From contig CAZHHJ010000139.1 in the NCBI GenBank assembly GCA_964531295.1, positions 1-6,017 on the forward strand: a stretch of 6,017 nt of DNA. The letters run 5' to 3'. The notes under the pieces were generated by a model. That model worked only from the letters and a program-made list of their open reading frames with translations. It did no database searches and had not been told where the DNA came from. Positions 1 through 6,017 of this stretch are shown piece after piece; the stretch's first letter is position 1; each line of letters begins with the position of its first letter. The position numbers and the translations under genes were made by a program. This stretch comes from JAAYJK01 sp964531295. GTDB lineage: Bacteria; Bacillota; Syntrophomonadia; Syntrophomonadales; Syntrophomonadaceae.

Positions 1-1105
1 ATTTATAATAAGCATGGCTGGTTGCGCTGTTAGCAAAGGTAACAGCACTCCGGCACTCCCCATTGATAAGCAGGAGCAGACTAGTAGTTCACTTGCCGGG
101 GAAGCAGAGGAAAAGGAAAAGGCTCCCATCCCGGAAGAGGATGGCGATTCGAGTGAGATCCAAACTGCTAATAATGAGCCGGCAGTTGATAGTGAAGCAG
201 CTGAGCAGGTCAGTGATGCTAAGTTGCCCGCGGCTCCGGATAAATCACTGGATAAGGTTAAGCTGTTGGTAACTCGTAATTTCGGCAGTCAGGCCATATT
301 ACAGCAAACAGTAGCTATCGAAAAAAAGTGGACGGTGTTGGATCTATTGCATAGCGAATTAGAGGTCCAAACCAAGTATGGAGGAGGATTTATTGATAGT
401 ATCAATGGACTCCAAGGCCGCAGTGGTGGTTTGAGTGGAGAAATGCAGGATTGGTTTTACTATGTGAATGGGATATGCCCGGATGTAGGGGTTATAGACT
501 ATCCGCTTAATCCGGGTGAAATAATATGGTGGGATTATCATGCCTGGAAAGCGGGGCCGGCCAATGCAGCGGTAATTGGCTGTTATCCTGAACCATTTCT
601 GCATGGTTATAAGGGGAAAATACAGCCCACCACTATCATGTGCCCTACCCTTGACCTGACTGCCGGACACAGCTTGGAGAAGGCTTTAAGAGCCAGAGGG
701 GTAAGCAATGTTAAAGTCATGCAAATGGACCAGGGTCTGCTCGCTAAGCGGACCGGGCCTACTATAGTGTTGGGTGAGTGGGAGCAGTTAAAGGGGAGTT
801 CATATCTGGCAGAGTTCAATCAGGCTTATAAGCGCAATAGCACTGGAATGCATTTTAATGAGGGGAAGCTGGAACTAATTGATATTAATGGTCAGGTCAA
901 GAGGAGCATGGTTGGAAGTGCCGGAGTAATCGTAGCTACCGGGAGCGGACTGGGTGATTCCTGTCCCTTGTGGTTGGTATCTGGTACTGATTTGCCGGGC
1001 TTCCAGAGGGCTTTAAGTCTCTTGCTTAATAACCCGGAAAAAATTGCCGGCAGGTACAATGTTGCTCTAAGTGCAGGAGAAATAGTGTCGCTGCCTTTAT
1101 ATTAA
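1..1105 (+). CDS. DUF4430-domain lipoprotein, transcobalamin beta-domain-like (5' partial)
   Basis: Probable surface lipoprotein that binds a ligand outside the membrane for the ECF importer encoded next to it. The reading frame is open to the window's left edge (codons for F-I-I-S precede the ATG at 14). That ATG falls inside a lipobox, M-A-G-C, so it is unlikely to be the start: the signal peptide begins upstream, and the Cys at bases 23-25 would be lipidated. Numbering from the ATG at 14, residues 5-78 are an acidic, Pro/Glu/Ala-rich linker. Residues 81-178 are a DUF4430 domain with hallmarks SINGL (129-133), WFYYVNG (147-153) and WWDYHAW (172-178). This fold is related to the C-terminal beta-domain of intrinsic factor/transcobalamin. 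Residues 180-363 form a second domain I do not recognise (YPEPF at 191-195, PLWLVSGTD at 318-326). The gene ends 19 bases before ecfT. Cobamide binding is inferred; DUF4430 also occurs in proteins of unknown ligand. Confidence 0.85.
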   Translation, partial: FIISMAGCAVSKGNSTPALPIDKQEQTSSSLAGEAEEKEKAPIPEEDGDSSEIQTANNEPAVDSEAAEQVSDAKLPAAPDKSLDKVKLLVTRNFGSQAILQQTVAIEKKWTVLDLLHSELEVQTKYGGGFIDSINGLQGRSGGLSGEMQDWFYYVNGICPDVGVIDYPLNPGEIIWWDYHAWKAGPANAAVIGCYPEPFLHGYKGKIQPTTIMCPTLDLTAGHSLEKALRARGVSNVKVMQMDQGLLAKRTGPTIVLGEWEQLKGSSYLAEFNQAYKRNSTGMHFNEGKLELIDINGQVKRSMVGSAGVIVATGSGLGDSCPLWLVSGTDLPGFQRALSLLLNNPEKIAGRYNVALSAGEIVSLPLY

Positions 1106-1110
1106 GAAGA

Positions 1111-1116
1111 GAAGGG
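1111..1116 (+). promoter_or_regulatory. Ribosome binding site supporting the GTG start of ecfT
   Basis: GAAGGG lies 8 bases before the GTG at 1125, a normal Shine-Dalgarno spacing. The ATG at 1117 directly abuts it and opens only a four-codon frame ending at 1131, so GTG is the better start. Confidence 0.6.
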
Positions 1117-1124
1117 ATGAATTT

Positions 1125-2039
1125 GTGCTAACTTACCAATTTAAAGATAACCTAATATTTAGACTGCATCCACTTACTCAGATGGCCTTCATTGCTATTG
1201 TGTTTATACTGTCATTAATATTTTCCCACCCATTATATCTACTGGCTTTATTATTATCAGTGTGGGTAGTCATTGCTGCAGCTGGTAATATAAGCGAGTG
1301 GAAAAAATATATGAAATTCAGCATTATTATGGTGGCATTCATCGTAGTGATTAATACCCTGGTGAACAGGGCGGGAAGTACTATAATATTCAGAGGCCCG
1401 GAAATACCATTATTAGGGCCATTGGATATAAGCATGGAAGCCTTGGTCTATGGGCTGGGGATGAGTGTGAGATTACTGGTTATTATCAGCATATTCTGCC
1501 TGTATACATATGCCGTGAATCCTGATAAAGCTTTAAGGCTTTTTAGCCGCTTGGGCGGGAAATCAGTTCTGGCTATAACATTATCACTAAGATTGTTTCC
1601 GTTAATGATGAAAGATTTCCAGAGAATCAGTGAAATACAGCGTTGTCGGGGGGTTAAGCTGGCCACCGGCAGCTGGTGGGAAAGGGCTAGAAATACCATT
1701 CCCATTATCAGCATAATGCTCTTATCCTCGATGGAAAGATCGTTGCAGTTGGCGGAATCCATGTTTGCCCGGGGATACGGAAGTGCTTCTCGCAGCTCTT
1801 ATAATAAAGACTTGTGGCGTCCCCGCGATTATTATATTTTGTCACTTACTGCCATTGCTTTGCTGCTGGGGCTATATTCAGCTTTTAGAGGTTGGTCTGC
1901 TTTCGCTTATTATCCAGTGTTGGAGCAGATAAATCCTTTGGAATTACTAAGTGCAGGCATTATTGCTTTGATTTTGCTGGTTCCTGCTATTTTAAACTGG
2001 GGGTGGATGAAATGGCCGAAATTAAAATCCAGGATTTAA
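1125..2039 (+). CDS. ecfT: ECF transporter transmembrane subunit EcfT (CbiQ family)
   Basis: Membrane coupling subunit that links ATP hydrolysis by EcfA to toppling of the S component in an energy-coupling factor importer. The 304-residue product has hydrophobic segments near residues 18-50, 64-80, 107-130, 236-254 and 273-292, as expected for the CbiQ/EcfT family. The two cytoplasmic coupling helices carry the family's Ala-Arg-Gly-type signatures: CRG at 174-176 (an A-to-C variant) and ARG at 215-217 in the context SMFARGYGSA. These dock on the two nucleotide-binding domains. The N-terminal stretch with RLHPLTQM (13-20) is also typical of the family. GTG is chosen as start because of the GAAGGG site 8 bases upstream. 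The 3' end overlaps the following ATPase gene by 28 bases, implying coupled translation. The subunit type is secure. The sequence of EcfT alone does not tell the substrate. Confidence 0.95.
   Translation: MLTYQFKDNLIFRLHPLTQMAFIAIVFILSLIFSHPLYLLALLLSVWVVIAAAGNISEWKKYMKFSIIMVAFIVVINTLVNRAGSTIIFRGPEIPLLGPLDISMEALVYGLGMSVRLLVIISIFCLYTYAVNPDKALRLFSRLGGKSVLAITLSLRLFPLMMKDFQRISEIQRCRGVKLATGSWWERARNTIPIISIMLLSSMERSLQLAESMFARGYGSASRSSYNKDLWRPRDYYILSLTAIALLLGLYSAFRGWSAFAYYPVLEQINPLELLSAGIIALILLVPAILNWGWMKWPKLKSRI
2002..2007 (+). promoter_or_regulatory. Ribosome binding site inside the end of ecfT, for ecfA
   Basis: The purine-rich stretch GGTGGA, within a longer G-run from about 1999, sits 4 bases before the ATG at 2012. 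It supports that ATG as the start of the ATPase. A GTG at 2003 in the same frame would add only three residues and lies within this site. Confidence 0.45.
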
Positions 2040-3715
2040 CTTACTATTATCCGGAGACTATCAAACCTGCCTTGAGCAAAATAAATCTGGATATTGCCGA
2101 AGGTCAGTTTGTGATAATCGTCGGTAATTCCGGATGTGGCAAATCAACCCTTTTGCGTACTATTTCAGGCCTGGCTCCCGGTTTCTATAATGGCAAATTG
2201 CTGGGAAGGGTTTTGATCAATGGCATTGATGCGGCTCAAATGAGCCGGCACGAAATGGTACAGGAAGTAGGGATTGTATTTCAAAACCCGGAAAGTCAGT
2301 TGGTGATGATGAATGTGGAGCAGGAAATCGCCTTCGGCCTGGAAAATCTGGGCTTGCCTGATAAACTGATGAAACGCCGTGTAATGGAGATGAGCAGTTC
2401 CCTGGGACTATCTGTCCTGCTGGATAAGTCTGCTGCCGAATTGTCCGGAGGACAGAAGCAAAAAGTGGCTCTGGCCGGGGTATTAGCCATGCAACCGGGA
2501 ATATTGCTCCTGGATGAGCCCACTTCCCAACTGGACCCGGTTGCTGCCGAGGAACTTTTAAATATCGTCAGAAGACTGAATGAAGATAATGGCACCACTA
2601 TTATTATGATTGAACAACGGCTGGAACGATGCTGCCATCTGGCTGATAGGATAGTGGTTATGGAAAATGGCGGCATTTGTGCTGATATACAAGCCGGAAG
2701 CAAAGCTAATGACATATGGATGCATAAAATCCCCAGTGCTTATTTGCCTCCTTTGCCCAGGTTGTTTGCCCAAGCCGGCTACAAAGAACTGCCCCTGACC
2801 GTCAAACAGGGCCGGCAATTCCTCCATTCCTACCTCCGGGATCAAGGAGCCGTAACCATGCTTAATGCCTATGCAAATAAAGCGGTAATATCCGAAGTAC
2901 TTCCTAGCCAGGAGCTGGTAATGATGAAAGATCTCTGGTTTACCTACCCCAATGCCACTGAAGCCCTAAAAAACGTTAATCTTAAAATAGGAGAGGGGGA
3001 CTTTATTGCGGTACTGGGGGATAACGGATCTGGAAAAACTACCCTGTTAAAAAATATCAATGGATTATTAAAGCCCAGCCGGGGAAGCGTCAAGGTGGAT
3101 GGCAGGGATACCAGAGAACTGAGCATAGAAGAGACGGCTAGTTCGGTCGCCTATCTATCCCAGGATCCCAATGACTATCTTTTTATGCCCACAGTTAGAG
3201 AAGAAATAGATTTTACCATAAAAAACTTAAACCTAAATGATGATGGATACGCTAATGAATTAATTCATAAGTTTAAGCTGGATCCCTATATCCATTCTAA
3301 TCCCCGTGATTTAAGTACCGGTGAACGGCAGCGGGTGGCCCTGGCCTCGGTTTTGGTAAGCAAACCCCGATTGCTGCTGCTGGATGAACCTACCCGGGGA
3401 CTCGATTATCAGCTAAGAGGACAGCTGGGCCAGCTTTTGCTGAAGATTAACCAGGAGGGTACAGCAATAATGATGATAACTCATGACGTTGATTTTGCGG
3501 CAGAATATGCTCGGGATATTTGCCTGATGTTTGCTGGGGAGCTGATAGAACATAGTAGTAAATATAAAGCTTTACAACACGCCACCTTTTATTCATCCCA
3601 AGTGAGCAAGCTGTTTAACAATATTGTGAATGATGTAATAAGCGTTAAAGAAGGAGTGGGGATGCTACTGGAACTGAGCAATTCGTTAAAAAAGGAAGCA
3701 GCCTCTGCTTTATGA
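2012..3715 (+). CDS. ecfA: Fused ECF transporter ATPase, two ABC domains (EcfA-EcfA')
   Basis: Cytoplasmic ATPase of the ECF importer, with both nucleotide-binding domains in one 567-residue chain instead of separate EcfA1 and EcfA2. The frame stays open back to 1892, but homology begins at MAEIKIQDLTYYYP, so the ATG at 2012 is used. Domain 1 (about 3-235): Walker A GNSGCGKST (38-46), Q-loop Gln91, signature LSGGQ (144-148), Walker B ILLLDEP (164-170) with Glu169. The switch position reads MIEQRLE, with Gln202 where His is usual. Domain 2 (about 301-515): Walker A GDNGSGKTT (336-344), Gln384, signature LSTGE (434-438), Walker B LLLLDEP (454-460) with Glu459, and switch His491. The two composite ATP sites are therefore unequal: the site using domain-1 Walker motifs has the altered switch residue and the LSTGE signature. 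A roughly 50-residue C-terminal tail contains FYSSQVSKLF (526-535), as I recall from fused EcfA proteins. The gene lies between ecfT and the barrel/SLH gene. Confidence 0.95.
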   Translation: MAEIKIQDLTYYYPETIKPALSKINLDIAEGQFVIIVGNSGCGKSTLLRTISGLAPGFYNGKLLGRVLINGIDAAQMSRHEMVQEVGIVFQNPESQLVMMNVEQEIAFGLENLGLPDKLMKRRVMEMSSSLGLSVLLDKSAAELSGGQKQKVALAGVLAMQPGILLLDEPTSQLDPVAAEELLNIVRRLNEDNGTTIIMIEQRLERCCHLADRIVVMENGGICADIQAGSKANDIWMHKIPSAYLPPLPRLFAQAGYKELPLTVKQGRQFLHSYLRDQGAVTMLNAYANKAVISEVLPSQELVMMKDLWFTYPNATEALKNVNLKIGEGDFIAVLGDNGSGKTTLLKNINGLLKPSRGSVKVDGRDTRELSIEETASSVAYLSQDPNDYLFMPTVREEIDFTIKNLNLNDDGYANELIHKFKLDPYIHSNPRDLSTGERQRVALASVLVSKPRLLLLDEPTRGLDYQLRGQLGQLLLKINQEGTAIMMITHDVDFAAEYARDICLMFAGELIEHSSKYKALQHATFYSSQVSKLFNNIVNDVISVKEGVGMLLELSNSLKKEAASAL

Positions 3716-3716
3716 T

Positions 3717-3722
3717 AGGAGG
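3717..3722 (+). promoter_or_regulatory. Consensus ribosome binding site for the barrel/SLH gene
   Basis: AGGAGG lies 6 bases before the ATG at 3729, starting one base after the ecfA stop codon. It is the best Shine-Dalgarno match in the operon, suggesting strong translation of the exported protein relative to its membrane neighbours. Confidence 0.75.
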
Positions 3723-3728
3723 AAAAGT

Positions 3729-5258
3729 ATGATTATTAAAAAGCTACATGTTATTTGTATTGTTATGGCCTTGCTGCTAATCTTCAGCAGCGGGATGCCG
3801 GTATCGGCTTCTTCAGGAGCATCATTTACTGAAGAAATACAGAAGTCAGTAAAATACCTGCACAGCATGCAGAACCGGGATGGTGGCTTTCCTTATCGCG
3901 AAGGGCAGGAGAGCAGTCAGTCAGTTAGCTGCTGGGTTATCCAGGCCCTGGACGCTGCAGGAGAAGATGTTAACAATGATAAATGGGCTCCGGGCGGGAA
4001 AAACCCTATAGATTTTTTGAATAATTCTAAAAAGAGACTTAACAACACTTGTGATTATGCCCGCACCCTGATGTCCTTGAGCGCAGCGCATCAAGGCAAA
4101 ATATATCATGGCCGTGATCTGGTTCAGGATATATTATCATTTCAGCAGGAAGATGGACAATTCGCACGTATAAGCGCAGGCGAAAAAGGGTTCATTAATT
4201 CTCATATGTGGTCTATTCTGGCTTTAGACTCGGCCGGAGTGGAAATACCCCGAAAGGATCAGGCCCGACAATGGCTGATTGAGCAGCAGAACAGCGATGG
4301 AGGTTTTGGATGGTGTGAAGGAATACCTAGCGATGCTGATGATACAGCAATTGCCATACAGGTTTTGATAGTCCTGGGTGAAGATCCGCTTAATTCAGAT
4401 ATAATTAAAAGCAGCCTTTCTTACCTGAAAAGCTGTCAGGGAGAAGATGGAGGATTTAGTTCTGGATATCTGGCTGGAAACAGGTCCAATGCCAGTTCAG
4501 ATGCCTGGGTAATTCAAGCCTTGTTGGTCTCAGGTCAGGACCCAATTTCCTCAGCTTGGTCAATCAATAAGGATAATGCCCTTACCCACCTATTGGATCT
4601 TCAGCATGCCAGCGGATTCTTTTACTATATGGCAGACACTGTCGCCGGCCCCACACAGACTACTGCCGCAGCCTTGCAGTCATTAGGCAGGATCAGCGGT
4701 ACAGATAATCACCAGGCTCCAGCACCAGGCCCGGGAGCAAGTCCGTTGCACACATTTTCTGATATATCCAAGGCTCACTGGGCTTACCCCGCAATGATTG
4801 AACTTTTGGAAGCTGAGGTTATCAAAGGTTACCCGGATAAAACATTTAAGCCGGAAAATCCAGTGAGCCGGGCTGAATTCGCGGCCATGCTGGTTAAAGG
4901 GATGAGCCTGGCCAGTGATGCATTTTACGGAGATACTGGATTCACGGATGTAGCTCAAGATTATTGGGCTGCTCGCTATATAATGCTCTGTGTACAAAAA
5001 GAATATATTAAGGGTATGCCTGGAGGAGTTTTTCAGCCCGGACAGAATATAAGCGGAGCTCAATTGGCAGCTATACTGGCCAGGACTTTGCCGGTAGAAG
5101 TGCCAGCAGCAACCGGCCCCAGCTGGTACACAGAATATGTTAAAATCGCCGCCGATAATGGGCTGCTATATCCAGGATTCGATCCGGAAAGGGCTGCGAG
5201 CAGGGCCCAATGCGCTTACAGCATAGTCAAACTAAGGGATATGGCGCAGGTGAATTGA
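3729..5258 (+). CDS. Secreted prenyltransferase-repeat alpha/alpha-barrel protein with SLH anchor, intrinsic-factor alpha-domain-like
   Basis: Probable cell-wall-attached ligand-binding protein serving the ECF importer; 509 residues. Residues 1-27 are a signal peptide (KK, a hydrophobic core, then VSA with likely cleavage after Ala27). Residues 34-320 contain about six squalene-cyclase/prenyltransferase-type repeats, each a helix pair with a Q-x-x-D-G-G-F-like turn: QNRDGGF (48-54), a degenerate one around 94-120, QQEDGQF (139-145), QQNSDGGF (186-193), QGEDGGF (237-243) and LQHASGFF (291-298). Six repeats fit the alpha6/alpha6 barrel of intrinsic factor/transcobalamin. A DADDTA motif (202-207) recalls the class II terpene cyclase acid motif. 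However, the protein is exported and much shorter than a cyclase, so a binding role is preferred. A Pro/Gly linker (331-339) leads to SLH domains at about 341-391 and 404-454. A third, incomplete one at 465-502 lacks the usual F-x-D-x-x-x-H-W start. SLH domains bind secondary cell-wall polymers. Ligand identity is inferred. Confidence 0.85.
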   Translation: MIIKKLHVICIVMALLLIFSSGMPVSASSGASFTEEIQKSVKYLHSMQNRDGGFPYREGQESSQSVSCWVIQALDAAGEDVNNDKWAPGGKNPIDFLNNSKKRLNNTCDYARTLMSLSAAHQGKIYHGRDLVQDILSFQQEDGQFARISAGEKGFINSHMWSILALDSAGVEIPRKDQARQWLIEQQNSDGGFGWCEGIPSDADDTAIAIQVLIVLGEDPLNSDIIKSSLSYLKSCQGEDGGFSSGYLAGNRSNASSDAWVIQALLVSGQDPISSAWSINKDNALTHLLDLQHASGFFYYMADTVAGPTQTTAAALQSLGRISGTDNHQAPAPGPGASPLHTFSDISKAHWAYPAMIELLEAEVIKGYPDKTFKPENPVSRAEFAAMLVKGMSLASDAFYGDTGFTDVAQDYWAARYIMLCVQKEYIKGMPGGVFQPGQNISGAQLAAILARTLPVEVPAATGPSWYTEYVKIAADNGLLYPGFDPERAASRAQCAYSIVKLRDMAQVN

Positions 5259-5262
5259 AAGG
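5257..5262 (+). promoter_or_regulatory. Weak, distant ribosome binding site for the S component
   Basis: GAAAGG overlaps the last two bases of the upstream stop codon and lies 12 bases before the ATG at 5275, longer than ideal. No better in-frame start is seen nearby. Translation may depend on coupling to the upstream gene, or be kept low. Confidence 0.4.
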
Positions 5263-5274
5263 TATTGTGATATA

Positions 5275-5970
5275 ATGGATAAGAATAGTTTCCTTTTCCG
5301 GGGTCGATACATACTAGTCGTTTTAATGATTGTTCTATTGCTGGCAGCCACCATAATCCCGGAAAATCCTTTATATAATCTTAATTGGGCCCTACTCTCT
5401 ACTATAATTGTATTTTTGTGCATTCTGGCATTTTTTTGGCAGTTTGAGAAAACACAGGTGAATTCCAAAATGATCGCTCTGATTGCCACCATGTCTTCTC
5501 TAGCCGCAGTATCCAGGATTGCCTTTAGCGCTATAGCCGGCCTGCAGCCAGCTACCTTCATTGTTATGATAACCGGGTATGTTTTTGGCGCTAATATTGG
5601 TTTTATGGTGGGAGCTACCGCTGCCCTGGTGTCCAATTTGTTTCTGGGCCAGGGTCCCTGGACACCCTGGCAGATGTTCTGCTGGGGAATGTGCGGGGTC
5701 TTCGCTTCTATGCTAGCGCTTAAACAAGAGAAATTTACTTTGTTGAGTTTTACTGTCTTAGCGGGATTATGTGGTCTTTTTTACGGTTGGGTCATAAATA
5801 TTTGGCACTGGGCCGCTTTTATGTACCCCCTGAACGCCAAAACATTTCTGGCTGTATACCTGTCCAGTGTAGCATTTGATGTAATTCATGCAGTGGGGAA
5901 TGTAGTTTTTTCGGTACTGTTCGCGGGGACATTCTATCATATACTGTGCCGGTTCAAAAAATATATTTAA
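5275..5970 (+). CDS. ECF transporter S component, cobalamin-type (CbrT-like) candidate
   Basis: Integral membrane substrate-binding subunit of the ECF importer, 231 residues. Residues 12-29 and 37-54 form an extra N-terminal pair of hydrophobic helices. A six-helix S-component core follows from about 64 to 225. Within the core, the small-residue-rich helix around 68-86 (ATMSSLAAVSRIAF) resembles the S-component face that contacts EcfT. The loop after the third core helix carries GQGPWTPWQM (125-134), a motif I associate with S components assigned to cobalamin or its precursors. YVFGANIGFMVGATAALVSN (102-121) is also typical of the family. The gene lies 16 bases after the barrel/SLH gene and completes a dedicated EcfT-EcfA-S set. 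Being an ECF S component is well supported. Cobalamin-type specificity rests on the motif recalled from memory and on the transcobalamin-like neighbours, and another cobamide or corrinoid precursor is possible. Confidence 0.85.
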   Translation: MDKNSFLFRGRYILVVLMIVLLLAATIIPENPLYNLNWALLSTIIVFLCILAFFWQFEKTQVNSKMIALIATMSSLAAVSRIAFSAIAGLQPATFIVMITGYVFGANIGFMVGATAALVSNLFLGQGPWTPWQMFCWGMCGVFASMLALKQEKFTLLSFTVLAGLCGLFYGWVINIWHWAAFMYPLNAKTFLAVYLSSVAFDVIHAVGNVVFSVLFAGTFYHILCRFKKYI

Positions 5971-5974
5971 CCGG
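5949..5974 (+). other. Inverted repeat across the stop codon of the S-component gene
   Basis: CCGGTT (5949-5954) is followed by its complement AACCGG (5969-5974). With a bulged C, three more A-T pairs can form (5956-5958 with 5966-5968), leaving a 7-base loop. The sequence after it is AATTTG, not a real T-run, so it is a poor intrinsic terminator. It could be a weak terminator, a 3' mRNA-stabilising hairpin or chance. The rest of the tail to 6017 shows no gene; it is T-rich at its very end. Confidence 0.25.
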
Positions 5975-6017
5975 AATTTGCCCTCACACCAGCCTTGTAA
6001 TTTTCAGTTTCCTTTTT

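Noticed and set aside
1117..1131. Four-codon mini-ORF overlapping the ecfT start
   Set aside because: It has no spacing from the GAAGGG site and shows no sign of attenuation structure; it is likely chance.
1892..2011. A 40-residue N-terminal extension of the ATPase frame overlapping ecfT
   Set aside because: The extension has no ABC-family similarity, runs in another frame of ecfT and lacks a convincing ribosome binding site. Domain homology starts at the ATG at 2012.
3729..4720. Squalene-hopene or other terpene cyclase
   Set aside because: The repeats and DADDTA motif resemble cyclases. However, the protein has a signal peptide and SLH anchor, its repeat region is about half the length of a cyclase, and it sits in an ECF operon.
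5255..5276. Internal promoter with TATAAT at 5271-5276 before the S-component gene
   Set aside because: The -10-like hexamer overlaps the start codon, and no -35 hexamer is found at 16-18 bases spacing (TTGAAA at 5255 is only 10 bases away).
359..5636. Minus-strand open frames of 60-139 codons and the + frame at 63-272
   Set aside because: All lie opposite or inside well-supported genes in other frames, show no recognisable domains and are coding shadows.
1..6017. Cobalamin riboswitch, tRNA, CRISPR array or mobile element within the window
   Set aside because: No gap between genes exceeds 19 bases and the tail is 47 bases, so there is no room for a cobalamin riboswitch. No repeats, RNA-gene folds or transposase sequences were seen. 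A riboswitch could exist upstream of the window.

Overview
The window holds five tightly packed genes, all on the + strand and in what looks like one operon. It is an energy-coupling factor (ECF) vitamin-type importer interleaved with two exported proteins. The Gram-positive Shine-Dalgarno sequences, lipoprotein and S-layer-homology (SLH) anchors, fused EcfA and moderate GC suggest an anaerobic Firmicute of the Clostridia. A Syntrophomonas/Desulfotomaculum-type organism would fit, but the genus is an inference. The promoter and the start of the first gene lie upstream of the window.

Layout: (1) positions 1-1105, the 3' part of a lipoprotein gene with a DUF4430 domain and an unrecognised C-terminal domain; (2) 1125-2039, EcfT, the membrane coupling subunit; (3) 2012-3715, a fused two-domain EcfA ATPase overlapping ecfT by 28 bases; (4) 3729-5258, a secreted alpha/alpha-barrel protein with six prenyltransferase-like repeats and a C-terminal SLH cell-wall anchor; (5) 5275-5970, an ECF substrate-binding (S) component with a GQGPWTPWQM motif and an extra N-terminal helix pair. 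Gaps between genes are 13-19 bases, and no internal promoter or terminator is evident. The last 47 bases hold no gene, only a weak possible stem-loop.

The main interest is the combination. DUF4430 is related to the C-terminal beta-domain of animal intrinsic factor/transcobalamin. The six-repeat alpha/alpha barrel resembles the N-terminal alpha-domain of the same proteins. Here the two halves are separate genes, one lipid-anchored and one bound to the cell wall, in one operon with a complete ECF importer. The simplest model is a bacterial split 'intrinsic-factor-like' capture system. In it, the two exported proteins bind a cobamide (cobalamin, a precursor or a related ligand) at the surface and pass it to the S component, and EcfT plus the fused EcfA drive import. 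The substrate is inferred from domain relationships, not shown directly by the sequence.
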